Shown piece after piece: positions 1 through 10,320 of a stretch of 64,000 nt of DNA. How positions within the stretch are numbered: position 1 is the first letter of the stretch; every line of letters starts with the position of its first letter. A program made the translations under genes and the position numbers. Under the pieces are notes generated by a model. The model was not told the DNA's origin. It saw only the letters and a program-made list of their open reading frames with translations, and did not search any database. The DNA lies in assembly GCF_900156605.1 (NCBI RefSeq), contig NZ_FTOA01000004.1:1-64000 (forward strand). Reading direction: 5' to 3'. The stretch is from Insolitispirillum peregrinum. Its GTDB lineage: Bacteria; Pseudomonadota; Alphaproteobacteria; Rhodospirillales; Rhodospirillaceae.

Positions 1-26
1 GATAACTAAGAATTATCGAAGATGGA
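1..26. repeat. Left arm of a perfect inverted repeat bounding the 1-5717 cassette
   Basis: Bases 1-26 (beginning GATAACTAAG, ending GAAGATGGA) are the exact reverse complement of 5692-5717. The ATG of the plus-strand gene (22-24) lies in the arm. The match stops at base 27. Outward extension cannot be judged because the window begins here, so 26 bp is a minimum length. Confidence 0.9.
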
Positions 27-3000
27 AGGTCGCATTTACAGTCCTCAGGACCTACTGGATATGCGGTGGGACTGTTTTGAGACGCTGGTCGTTGATACGG
101 TCCGTCAATTATACGGCCAATACCAGATTTCGACCGAGCAAACGTCGCTTAGCCATGATGGCGGCCGGGATGCAGAGTCCCATCATGTACTGGCGATCGG
201 ACTTGGTGAAGACCTTTCTGTAAGCGTAAGAGTATTTCTCGAGGTGAAGAAAAGAGCGACCGAAAATGTTGGTAAAGGTGATATTGGATCCCACCTTATA
301 GATGCCTTCGCCAACAACGTAACAAAGATAATTTTTGTCACTAACCGTGATTTTTCTGAGAATTTACCTTTATGGATTGGTGAGTTTTGCACCCCACTTA
401 ACATTCAATTCAGCTTGATTAATGGCAACCGTCTTATTCAGCTATTAAACAGCGAGCTTGGAAATCCACAAGTTCTAGATAGGACCGTCGATGATCAGAT
501 CATCGGCAAGGTGACCTTCTCGCTTTCTCCAACCGATGCGCTTCCGAGCAGTGCCAAATGCATGGTACGGCCTGATCGGCCAGTTTTTGCCATTATTGAT
601 GTCGCCATCGGTGAAGACGTGGCGCCGTTCTACGCCAAATTATCCATGAGGCTGATCGATGAGGACGCGGCCTCGATATTCGGTATAAATGACACGCAGT
701 CACAGCCAATTCTCCTGTCTCCGGGCACACGTCGGCGCTGGGTTTTCTCCATTTGGCCGGGCCGGGCCGGACACTGGAACGGCTGTGATTTCAACATCGA
801 CCAGGAAGGTTTCCCTGGCCCGTTACGGCTGTCGACCATCAATTCCTTCCAGGTCTCTGAAATCGGCCTTCAGCCGATGATGGTCGGTGGTCAGAAGACC
901 GCCTACAAACAGCTCAAATCCGCATTGAATACTTGGCGCAACACTGGTGGAAGCGCCCTTCGCGTATTGCTTTCCCCCGGCGGTTTAGGAAAATCGTTTC
1001 TGATCGGATGCCTGAGGCGGGATATCCAGTCATGGTGTATCAGGACGTTGATGCTTGATGGGGAAGCCATCGAGTCGGATACGGCACTGATAACGGCTAG
1101 CTTCACCGCGTTGTTTCCGTTTGCACGCAACTCTTTCGAGCCTGGGCTGAAACCAGCCCTGCTCCGCTGGCTGGAATGCTTGGATCTGTCGCCGCAGCTA
1201 CGCCGGCTCGTTGCCGATGATCTGTGTGATTCCGGCAGGTTATGTGCCGATAATTATAATCCGGCTATTCGAGCTCAATTATTGGCGGCACTTCTCGCCG
1301 AGGCCGGAGCTGCACGGGGCTTGGTTTTCATTTTCGAAGACCTTCACAAGGCTCCTCCCTCTGTTTTGTCCCTGCTGGCGGACACGCTACGCCAACTCCG
1401 CTCAACCGGAATGGGCAGCATCTTCCTTTTACTGACATCGCGTCCATTCTCTGACAGCAGCACCCACGATCTTGCTCGCGACTGGCTAAAGCGGCTTCAA
1501 AAAATCTCGGCTCTAGCCGAGGATGCGCTGCTGCATTTGTCCCCCCTTCAAGACGATGAAGCCCGGCAGCTTCTGCGCAGCACGGTGCCCACTCTGTCGG
1601 AGGCGCAGACTGAAAGCATTCTCCAGCAAGTGGGGACATCGCCGTTCAATCTTCGAGAAACGGTTCTTTATCTGAAGCTGTTGGGGCTTTTGGGATATGT
1701 CGGAACCGGGCAGATTCCGGTTCTTTTGCGACCGGACAAGTTAAACGCGCTGCTTGGTCATGACGGGTTGAAAACCACCACGCAGAAAAGACTACAGGTG
1801 TTCTTTAAGAACCAACCCTCATGGCTGCAAAGGATGGTTGAGGCAGGCGCTTGTTATGGTCGTCAGTTTCCATTCCGGCAGACCGCCGCCGTCGCTCTCA
1901 TGCCGGACAGCGAAGACGCACTGGACGCTTTGGATGAATGCGCTCGTTGGAGCATCGTCCTTCCGGTGCCTGGCTGCGCTGAGCTGATCGAATTCGACCA
2001 TGATCTGGTCCGCGCAGCCCTGCTGAGCGGATTGGCTCCGCCCAAGCATCAACGACTGGCCAGTGGATTGCTGACCGAGTTGGAAGCTGACGCTGGCGCT
2101 TTGCTGCTGTCGTCGCTTGCTTATCAGGCAGGTCAGGCGGAAAAGGCCTTCACCTTCGCCAGAACGGCTGCCAAGGCTGGCAGCGAACGGGGGCGTCCTG
2201 CGGATGCATTGCGCGCCAACTACATTGCACTACTGACACTCGATCCGGCATGGGCGGGCCAGAATGAGGGGGATGACAGCTGGATTGATCTCGCGATTCA
2301 GGTCGCAACTCCGGCTCGCCGCGACTTCGACAATTGGCAGGTACGCGACCGTGAGGCGCTGGCAATCTTGCTGGATAATCTTCAAAGCCTGGGAAGCGTC
2401 TCGTCGGGAAGTGGACGATTGAGCGATGCCATCCTCAGCGAAGCGAGAATGGTCGCCGAACGGCTGCAAGACCATGGAAGCATTGCCGCTCTCATGGCCA
2501 TGCAGGGGCGAATGCTGTTCGAGCAAAATGACGTCGCCAAGGCCTTGGCTCACCATGAAGAGGCCGAGCGGATTTTCAACGAACAGGGGCTGATGCGAAA
2601 TATTGAGCGTGCTGAAAATCTGATCCGATTGGCGATCTGCCTTCGACAGAACGGGCGCACGGAGGATTCCTTGAACGCCCTTGGCCAGGCAATCAGTCAT
2701 CGGCCGAAAGCCGCCTGGTCGCTGCTGAACAAGGTCCGCTCGAACCTGGGAGCCATTTATCTGCGATCAGACTGGACCGTCGTACGCTATCACTGGGAAC
2801 GGCAGTTCCGCTCTGCCAGGGTCCACGGCCTGCTGTCGCGCCAAGCTCATGCCCTTGCCAGCCTATCCTTTATCAACCTGTTTGACGGGCGTTTAGCCGA
2901 AGGCCGCCGGCAGGCAGAGGAAAGTCTTCTGATCGCCCGCCGACACGAGATGGAAAACACCGCGCTGCGGTGTGATCTCAACCTTTCGGTCGCCTGGCTG

Positions 3001-3435
3001 ATGGAGGGCAATGCCGAAGCGGCACTGCAATGCTTGGGCGAAGCGGAAACCATTGCTTTGCGGCATAATGTCGGTCGCCGTCTCTGGCGGGTATATGCCA
3101 ATCTTGCCACCACCTGGGAGATACTGGGTGATGACGCCAAGGCGGTCGCGCATGACATCCAGACACTGACCTGCCTGGATGCGACCAATTGGGAAGCGGA
3201 CAGGCTTGCCCGTCAGGGGCGCGAGCTTCTGGCATTGATCAATCTTGCGTCCCGCACTCAAGCAAACCCCGACACTTATGGGGCTGCATTGGCGCTGATG
3301 AATCCCGCATGCCGTGACGAGTTGCTTCTGCTGGCGCAAAACCTGGAAGATGGTCAGGCCACCGTCTTATCCCCCGTCAATCTGAAGTATCGTGTCCCGA
3401 TCTATGGGCGTCACCGTTTCCTAATCACCGAATGA
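22..3435 (+). CDS. Mrr-like nuclease / STAND-type P-loop ATPase / TPR protein (putative defence protein)
   Basis: 1137 aa. Residues 1-150 resemble an Mrr-type PD-(D/E)xK nuclease: SHDGGRD at about 44-50 and LEVKK at about 73-77 supply the D and ExK residues. A P-loop NTPase follows, with Walker A SPGGLGKS at about 318-325 and Walker B-like VFIFEDLHKAPP near 435-446, the style of AAA_16/MalT-like STAND proteins. From about residue 690 to the end it is helical and TPR-like. Nuclease-STAND-repeat architecture is known in anti-phage NTPases, so the repeats may sense a ligand and the nuclease act as effector. That role is inferred from architecture. The start codon lies in the left inverted-repeat arm, and the 3' end overlaps the opposing gene by 11 bp. 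Confidence 0.75.
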   Translation: MEGRIYSPQDLLDMRWDCFETLVVDTVRQLYGQYQISTEQTSLSHDGGRDAESHHVLAIGLGEDLSVSVRVFLEVKKRATENVGKGDIGSHLIDAFANNVTKIIFVTNRDFSENLPLWIGEFCTPLNIQFSLINGNRLIQLLNSELGNPQVLDRTVDDQIIGKVTFSLSPTDALPSSAKCMVRPDRPVFAIIDVAIGEDVAPFYAKLSMRLIDEDAASIFGINDTQSQPILLSPGTRRRWVFSIWPGRAGHWNGCDFNIDQEGFPGPLRLSTINSFQVSEIGLQPMMVGGQKTAYKQLKSALNTWRNTGGSALRVLLSPGGLGKSFLIGCLRRDIQSWCIRTLMLDGEAIESDTALITASFTALFPFARNSFEPGLKPALLRWLECLDLSPQLRRLVADDLCDSGRLCADNYNPAIRAQLLAALLAEAGAARGLVFIFEDLHKAPPSVLSLLADTLRQLRSTGMGSIFLLLTSRPFSDSSTHDLARDWLKRLQKISALAEDALLHLSPLQDDEARQLLRSTVPTLSEAQTESILQQVGTSPFNLRETVLYLKLLGLLGYVGTGQIPVLLRPDKLNALLGHDGLKTTTQKRLQVFFKNQPSWLQRMVEAGACYGRQFPFRQTAAVALMPDSEDALDALDECARWSIVLPVPGCAELIEFDHDLVRAALLSGLAPPKHQRLASGLLTELEADAGALLLSSLAYQAGQAEKAFTFARTAAKAGSERGRPADALRANYIALLTLDPAWAGQNEGDDSWIDLAIQVATPARRDFDNWQVRDREALAILLDNLQSLGSVSSGSGRLSDAILSEARMVAERLQDHGSIAALMAMQGRMLFEQNDVAKALAHHEEAERIFNEQGLMRNIERAENLIRLAICLRQNGRTEDSLNALGQAISHRPKAAWSLLNKVRSNLGAIYLRSDWTVVRYHWERQFRSARVHGLLSRQAHALASLSFINLFDGRLAEGRRQAEESLLIARRHEMENTALRCDLNLSVAWLMEGNAEAALQCLGEAETIALRHNVGRRLWRVYANLATTWEILGDDAKAVAHDIQTLTCLDATNWEADRLARQGRELLALINLASRTQANPDTYGAALALMNPACRDELLLLAQNLEDGQATVLSPVNLKYRVPIYGRHRFLITE

Positions 3436-5152
3436 CGACTTTGCAGAAAGCCTCTTGGTAGCTGGCGAGCAGTTGCATATCCCATGACCGGATACGCCAA
3501 TCCCCGCGGGCAAACCGCCATTGAGCGTTGAACAAGGGAAAAATCGCCATCCACAGAGCCCCCAGGAACAGGTCCTCATCGCTTTTCGCCAATTCGGCCA
3601 AGCGGCAAAGCATGGCATAGGGGGATGGGGATGACTGGTGGGCATGCTGGTCGTGGAACCAATGCGCAAGATCGTGCGGCCCTGCATAGAAACCGGCATG
3701 ATCAAGATCGCAAACAGCCGGACTGCCATCAAGACGACGCATCAGATGTTCGCGTTTCATGCTGCCGTGCTGGAGACGTGGCAAGACACGCGACAATGCC
3801 CGGCAATGGGCAAGAAAGCGCACAAGCCCCTTCGCGCGCAGGGCGAACTCGGGCGGAAACGACCACGCATCCCGCTTCAATGTTTCCTCAAGGCGGAATA
3901 ATTCCACCTGCGGATGGCATTTGCGCAAGCGCAGCCGCACCCCTTTTAAGCATTGAGCACTTAACTGTGCGGCTGCCCGGTCGAACTGCTGCACGGCCTC
4001 CTGCATATCGCTGGCTACCGACATGTTGTCCAGGGCGGACAGGTAAGCCGTTGCCTGATCATCCTTCACCACGAACAGAGTCTGGAACTGCCGGGAAGCG
4101 GCCATCATGAGTTCCTCGGCTACAGCCGGGTCTGATTCATGATCTTCCAGCAGTTTTTCCTGGACCAGCAAACCTGCTTCCTCATCCGCGGCGACAACAC
4201 GTGGAGCAACCGGCACTGCCGTCAGAAGGCAAGCCATCTTCACCCGCTCCGGAGCGATGGGGGGGGCATCCATCTCAAGCGGGCTGGGCACCAGACAGGT
4301 CAGGGAGGGAGGGCGCTCTTGATGAATCTTGAGGAAGAATTCGCCTTTCTGCGATGAGATGAGGAAACTGGGCGTCGGACTGGACGAGACATCTTTCCAA
4401 CTCTCGATCCGCCCTCCCAACAATCTCTCCACTAAAGGCCGGCGAGCCTCTATCAGGTTATCATTGATGGATAAGGTTGCCCCGGGAAGCGAGGGATCGC
4501 TGTTCGACGGCGCCAGAAGTTCCCCGTAAAGCCCGAGATAGCGTTCCGCCACCGCATCGAGAGAAAAACGATCCCGACTCCACAGCGCGGCGTTGTTTCC
4601 CATCCAGCGGCCCAAACGGTCGTTTCTGACAAACTGTGCTAGGGCGGCAGCAAGTCCTGGCGCATTCAGCCGATCCACCAAGTAACCGTTCACGTCATGG
4701 GCAATGATGTCCTGAAGCCCTCCCGTCCTAGTGGCGACCACGGGTGTTCCGCACATCATCGCCTCAACGGCGACCATTCCAAACTGTTCGCGCAAGGAGG
4801 GAAGGCAGACGACGGTACTGCGGCTGTAGATTTCGGGCAGGGAATAACCATCGATCCGGCTCCATATCTCAAATCGGCCGGCTTCGATGGCATAACGTAT
4901 ATTTTCCGTAGAACGCAGCAAGGTGATCTCAAGATTGGCCGCCTCTTCTGCCGTTCCGCCGACAATGCGCACGCGGAATGGCGGAAGATCCACCGATAGC
5001 AAAAGCTCCATCGCATCAATGAAAACATTCAAGCCCTTACGGGAATCTGCCAGTCGTCCGACGTATGAAATCGTCGGCACTTTCCGGACGACGGCTGAAT
5101 ATCTGGGAGTCGATTCCGTAGGGGATGATTGAAACTGATTGTGGTCTGACAT
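3425..5152 (-). CDS. C-terminal part of a frameshifted GT4 glycosyltransferase with APH-like C-terminal domain
   Basis: 575-codon frame holding the GT-B C-terminal domain: TISYVGRLADSRKGLNVF, then SLREQFGMVAVEAMMCGTPVVAT, the usual EX7E-type sugar-nucleotide region. Beyond about residue 230 is a second domain resembling aminoglycoside-phosphotransferase/kinase folds, with HGSMKREH and CDLDHAG where active members have HGDxxxxN and IDxE. The catalytic Asp and Asn are thus replaced, suggesting a binding or inactive domain. The N-terminal half of the glycosyltransferase is in another frame (5037-5696), so the ATG at 5152 is probably not a natural start. Joined by one frameshift near 5077-5118, the product would be about 756 aa. 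Confidence 0.65.
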   Translation of the reverse strand: MSDHNQFQSSPTESTPRYSAVVRKVPTISYVGRLADSRKGLNVFIDAMELLLSVDLPPFRVRIVGGTAEEAANLEITLLRSTENIRYAIEAGRFEIWSRIDGYSLPEIYSRSTVVCLPSLREQFGMVAVEAMMCGTPVVATRTGGLQDIIAHDVNGYLVDRLNAPGLAAALAQFVRNDRLGRWMGNNAALWSRDRFSLDAVAERYLGLYGELLAPSNSDPSLPGATLSINDNLIEARRPLVERLLGGRIESWKDVSSSPTPSFLISSQKGEFFLKIHQERPPSLTCLVPSPLEMDAPPIAPERVKMACLLTAVPVAPRVVAADEEAGLLVQEKLLEDHESDPAVAEELMMAASRQFQTLFVVKDDQATAYLSALDNMSVASDMQEAVQQFDRAAAQLSAQCLKGVRLRLRKCHPQVELFRLEETLKRDAWSFPPEFALRAKGLVRFLAHCRALSRVLPRLQHGSMKREHLMRRLDGSPAVCDLDHAGFYAGPHDLAHWFHDQHAHQSSPSPYAMLCRLAELAKSDEDLFLGALWMAIFPLFNAQWRFARGDWRIRSWDMQLLASYQEAFCKVVIR

Positions 5153-5696
5153 CAGGATACAGCCTCTCTAACGCATCTTTCTCGTTACTGCTCACGCATA
5201 TGAGGGTGTCGGCCTCGTTGAAAACACGCCGCTCCCAAACATCCCTGACGTCATCGAAACAAGAGGCTTCCTCTCCCAGCTCGATGCGGGTCCGCCCCAG
5301 TGAAAGCAAGTGGTGGACATGGCGTCGCGCAATAACGGGGACCAGTCCGATGCCAACAGCACCAGACAGCCAGTTGCTGGTTTGAACGATATCGAAGGTC
5401 TTCCCTGAAAGCAGACCGGTAAGCGCATCGGCAAGTTCGTCCCGCAAATTTCCCATTGAATGGTGGTCCATTTCCGTCGGGCTGCCCACTTCCAGCCGAT
5501 ATAGACGGCAAAGGGGGCCTAGCTCCTGTATCCGCGGCTTACACGAGCTATTCAACCGAGTGACAATGGTCAGGTCATGACCGCGCCGCACGAATTGCCG
5601 AGATAGGTCGAAAAAGAAGGCATGTGAGCCTCCGAATCGCCCTGCACCTGGTGGGTCGAAAGGGTCATCAGTAAGGGTAAGTAGCAAAATATCCAT
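5037..5696 (-). CDS. N-terminal part of a frameshifted GT4 glycosyltransferase
   Basis: 219 codons. It begins MDILLLTLTDDPFDPPGAGRF, a typical GT4 N-terminal Rossmann domain, and runs through SIIPYGIDSQIF, where the family's linker to the C-terminal domain begins, then drifts off-family and stops. The rest of the enzyme continues in the overlapping frame (3425-5152). From 5696 to 3425 is 2272 nt, one more than a multiple of three, consistent with a single extra base. It could be a mutation, a sequencing error or +1 recoding; no clear slippery motif is seen. The start codon lies in the right inverted-repeat arm. Confidence 0.65.
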   Translation of the reverse strand: MDILLLTLTDDPFDPPGAGRFGGSHAFFFDLSRQFVRRGHDLTIVTRLNSSCKPRIQELGPLCRLYRLEVGSPTEMDHHSMGNLRDELADALTGLLSGKTFDIVQTSNWLSGAVGIGLVPVIARRHVHHLLSLGRTRIELGEEASCFDDVRDVWERRVFNEADTLICVSSNEKDALERLYPDVRPQSVSIIPYGIDSQIFSRRPESADDFIRRTTGRFP

Positions 5697-5717
5697 CTTC
5701 GATAATTCTTAGTTATC
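5692..5717. repeat. Right arm of the cassette's inverted repeat
   Basis: Exact reverse complement of bases 1-26. It contains the ATG of the minus-strand glycosyltransferase (5694-5696). Both genes therefore share the same leader sequence and first four or five coding bases (ATGGA) before diverging. Confidence 0.9.
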
Positions 5718-5747
5718 TCTCGAGTGAATGGGAAAATTGAATGCAAC

Positions 5748-5776
5748 AAAATACAATTATTAATATACATTTGCAA
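5748..5776 (-). promoter_or_regulatory. Candidate sigma-70 promoter for the minus-strand cassette gene
   Basis: On the minus strand, TTGCAA (5771-5776) is followed after 17 bp by TATTTT (5748-5753). The predicted start near 5741 gives a leader of about 45 nt running through the right inverted-repeat arm to the ATG at 5696. It lies just outside the arm, so any segment placed next to the arm would be transcribed. No strong Shine-Dalgarno is seen. Confidence 0.45.
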
Positions 5777-6140
5777 CATAAAAAAACACTCTTGAAGGTA
5801 TTCCATAGCCAAATTTCCAAAACGACCTCAAGGCGCATACATGGCCTCAGAAAACCCTCTACAGTAATTAAGATACACGCAAAATCACTCTCATGAAGAG
5901 AAAAATACCAAACAAGACACACAATAGCATGTACTTATGCATATTTCACACTTATAAACACGCACTAGAGGACCTGCCTCCCCCCAAGCGGCAAGCCTTC
6001 TGGCGAAAAAATTAAAGCACACCTCCCCAAGAAGGGGGCTCCCCCCCCCCTGTTTCTGTTTGAAACAACCCGCGTCTCGGGCACACTGGGCAGAGGTCGG
6101 CACAGACCGACGCACCATCCTCATCAGGGAGGCCCCTTTC
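5777..6140. other. AT-rich then GC-rich intergenic region with a C10 tract
   Basis: Bases 5718-5960 are markedly AT-rich compared with the surrounding genome and look like island-edge DNA. Toward acetoacetyl-CoA synthetase there is GGGGGCT followed by ten consecutive C (6041-6050), about 90 bp before its start codon. No convincing ORF is present; the two small minus-strand ORFs here have no ribosome site or family resemblance. Confidence 0.5.
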
Positions 6141-8102
<1,962 letters not shown>

Positions 8103-8108
8103 CAGACC

Positions 8109-8398
8109 AGAGCAGCGTGCGTTAAACCGGACGCCAGAGTACACGACAGTAAGGAAACAAGAGCGGGCTACCGCCCGAGCCCGTTTGGGGCCTGAGGCCC
8201 CAAGCCCCCATTTTTTCTTTTATGATCAAAGGAATGGGGTCCGGGGCCTAAAGGCCCCGGCGAGGTTTGGAGCAGCGCTCCATGATCTTTTTGTTTTGTG
8301 TCGTGTCCTATGACCTGACGCAGGCACGCTGCTCTAATCTTTTGTTCTGTCGCATTGTTTTTGCGAAAACCGGTGCCCACTTTTCGCACAATGCTCTA
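8109..8398 (+). repeat. Composite dispersed repeat, copy A
   Basis: Full-length copy. The left end AGAGCAGCGTGCG is mirrored by CGCTGCTCT ending at 8335; each end continues into the shared GTACACGACA/TGTCGTGT block. Inside are hairpins TTGGGGCCTGAGGCCCCAA, CCGGGGCCTAAAGGCCCCGG and GGAGCAGCGCTCC. A second module (8336-8398) contains GCGAAAACC...TTTTCGC and ends ATGCTCTA. The hairpin followed by a T-rich tract may end transcription of the upstream gene. Confidence 0.85.
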
Positions 8399-8455
8399 AA
8401 AAACGGCCAAAGCCCGCACCTGGGGCTCTGGCCCGGAATTGCGGAGTTTTACACC

Positions 8456-9076
8456 ATGACCTTCACCACCCTGCTATCACTGGCGGTTGCCATGGCCCTG
8501 TTCGGAGCCTCGCCGGGGCCGGGCATCTTCGCCGTGGTCAGCCGCGCCCTGTCAACCGGCTTTGGCAGCGCCATGCTGCTGACCGTCGGTCTGGTGGCCG
8601 GTGACTTGCTATGGCTGACGCTGGCTGCCTCCGGGCTGGGGATGGTGGCCGAGATGATGGGCGACTTCTTTATCGTGCTGAAAATCGGCGGTGGCCTGTA
8701 TCTGGCATGGATGGGGGTGAAGGCCTGGCGTGCCCCGGCAGTTGGCCTGTCCGATGACGAGGTCAGCGCCCTGCAACGGCCCAGCGCCCTCGGGACGCTG
8801 GCCAGCGGGCTGGCGGTCACCCTCAGCAACCCGAAAGCGATCCTGTTTTACATGGCGATCCTGCCGACCCTGCTTGACCTCGACACCATCACCCCCACCG
8901 GGCTGGTGCTGGCCGGGGCGGTGGTGGCGGTGGTGCTGACGCTGGTCTGCGCCGCCTATGCCTTTCTGGCCAGCCGGGCGCGGCGGGTGTTGCAGTCGCC
9001 GCAGGCCATGCGACGGCTGAATCGGGCCTCGGGGGCGTTGCTGGTCGGGGTTGGTGCGTGGGTGGCCAGCCGGTAG
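8456..9076 (+). CDS. LysE/RhtB-family amino acid exporter
   Basis: 206 aa from the ATG at 8456, with GGAG about 9 bp upstream; this gives the usual RhtB length. It is an inner-membrane protein with about six hydrophobic segments. The N-terminal ALFGASPGPGIFAVVSRAL matches the family's conserved GxxPGP motif, and GLAVTLSNPKAILFYMAI is the second signature. It likely exports small amino acids such as threonine or homoserine; the substrate cannot be told from sequence. It is monocistronic, between a dispersed repeat and a strong terminator. Confidence 0.88.
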   Translation: MTFTTLLSLAVAMALFGASPGPGIFAVVSRALSTGFGSAMLLTVGLVAGDLLWLTLAASGLGMVAEMMGDFFIVLKIGGGLYLAWMGVKAWRAPAVGLSDDEVSALQRPSALGTLASGLAVTLSNPKAILFYMAILPTLLDLDTITPTGLVLAGAVVAVVLTLVCAAYAFLASRARRVLQSPQAMRRLNRASGALLVGVGAWVASR

Positions 9077-9107
9077 GGATAATACCCCCCAGACAGGACA
9101 AACATCA

Positions 9108-9143
9108 GCGGCCATCCCGGGCGACTCGGGATGGCCGCTTTTT
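9108..9143 (+). terminator. Rho-independent terminator of the LysE-family gene
   Basis: GCGGCCATCCC (9108-9118) pairs perfectly with GGGATGGCCGC (9128-9138), with a 9-nt loop and then TTTTT. Confidence 0.9.
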
Positions 9144-9672
9144 CATGTCCTGATGGCCGTGTTCATGACCTTTGAGCCACATCTTCAGGCGCACGGATGA
9201 CAGGCTGCACGAAACCCGATAACACTACCTATAAGGGATATTATCAGAGATATATCCTTTTTATATATCCTCTCTCGTCCTGATCCTGCGTGAGGGGCCG
9301 CTGGAGATGCCCTGTCGTCCTCGATAACGTTTGTCTGGATATGCCCGGACGAACAGGGCTGGCTATGGCGGAACACGACATGCTGATGAAATAAAACAAA
9401 GCCACAAAAACAGAACTTGAAATAACGACCATACAAAAAATAAACTCATGGCGTGCATAAGGGGCAGGAACAAAACAATGCCCTGCAACACCCGCGACAG
9501 ATGAGCTGAAACACAACATCAGCTCCCCTGAAATCCTTCCATTCAACGCCGTCTGCGTGACATGCGGCCCATTGCATCTTTCCGGACCAAAGATGCAAGC
9601 ACCCTTGTCTTGTCGATTGCCGGGGATGACAGGCACGCGGTTCACCCTCGTCTTTCCGCTTCTGGAGGCATC
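9144..9672. promoter_or_regulatory. Long AT-rich leader region before the DUF1842 genes, with candidate promoter
   Basis: About 530 bp without a supported gene. TTGAAA (9417-9422), an 18-bp spacer and TAAACT (9441-9446) form a possible plus-strand promoter, implying a 5' leader of roughly 220 nt. An AT-rich hairpin (GGATAT...ATATCC followed by TTTTT) lies near 9236-9265. In-frame codons run upstream to 9562, but the ribosome site supports the start at 9673. Confidence 0.4.
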
Positions 9673-10251
9673 ATGACTGTTTCTTCCGTTGGGCTGTTCC
9701 CTCTGGCCCTGACCATCGGCACCGGTGCCGATGGGGCGCAAACCCTGGCCCTGACTCTGGCTGTTGCCACACCGACCAGCACCGTTACCGGGATGGCCCA
9801 TCTGACCCAGGCCATTTCGCCGCCGCTGAATGAAACCGTGGCGGTGGCGGGCAGCTATACCCAGCTGACAATCATTCCCGTTTCGGCCAGCCATCTGCTG
9901 ATGACCCTGCACAGCGTCGCTGGCATGCCGCTGACCGTGCGGATTCTGTTCGCGCTGGACTGGACGCCGATCAGCGCCTCGTACCAGTACGAGATCGACG
10001 GGGTGTGGCATTCCGTTGACAACGCCCCGGTCCACCTGACCCTGCCGCTGGAACCCGGTCCGGTCATCCCGCCGGCCCTGCGCACCGGCCCGGTGGTCCT
10101 GTACGGTGGCGCCATGCAGCAGGCCCAGAGCAGCGGCGATCTGGCGGCCATGAAGGTTCTGGCCAGCGAAGCCGAAACCCAGCTGGCAAAGAAAAACGAC
10201 CTGAGCACCGCCCTGCAGGCTGCCAAGGCCGCGCTCGGTCCGCAGGGCTGA
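9673..10251 (+). CDS. DUF1842/DUF1843-type protein, possible substrate of the adjacent radical SAM enzyme
   Basis: 192 aa from the ATG at 9673, preceded by TCTGGAGG. The N-terminal two-thirds (about 1-125) is beta-rich and Thr/Ala-rich, resembling DUF1842. The C-terminal 60 residues resemble DUF1843, with LYGGAMQQAQSSGDLAAMK and a helical, Ala/Glu-rich end. The GDL tripeptide is shared with short peptides that, as I recall, are linked to radical SAM/SPASM maturases. It has no signal peptide or membrane segment. A paralogue follows 69 bp downstream and the radical SAM gene comes next. Molecular function is unknown; a modified-peptide role is inference. Confidence 0.75.
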   Translation: MTVSSVGLFPLALTIGTGADGAQTLALTLAVATPTSTVTGMAHLTQAISPPLNETVAVAGSYTQLTIIPVSASHLLMTLHSVAGMPLTVRILFALDWTPISASYQYEIDGVWHSVDNAPVHLTLPLEPGPVIPPALRTGPVVLYGGAMQQAQSSGDLAAMKVLASEAETQLAKKNDLSTALQAAKAALGPQG

Positions 10252-10320
10252 GCAGACAGCCAACCATCATGGTGCTCCGGCACCCTTTTCGCCCAGACAT
10301 TGACAAAAGGACTACACAGC

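Larger units (their letters stand above)
1..5717. other. Inverted-repeat-bounded two-gene cassette (putative invertible segment)
   Basis: Two convergent genes fill the segment with almost no spare DNA. The plus-strand gene starts in the left arm, the minus-strand gene starts in the right arm, and their 3' ends overlap by 11 bp at 3425-3435. GC content is visibly lower than in the genes from 6 kb onward, as expected of acquired DNA. If a recombinase acted on the arms, inversion would exchange which coding sequence follows the DNA outside each arm. No recombinase gene is visible inside. Inversion is inference; the geometry is directly visible. Confidence 0.55.

Noticed and set aside
8267-8455. 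N-terminal extension of the LysE-family gene
   Set aside because: The extra codons are encoded by dispersed repeat copy A; the family's own start at 8456 has a ribosome site.
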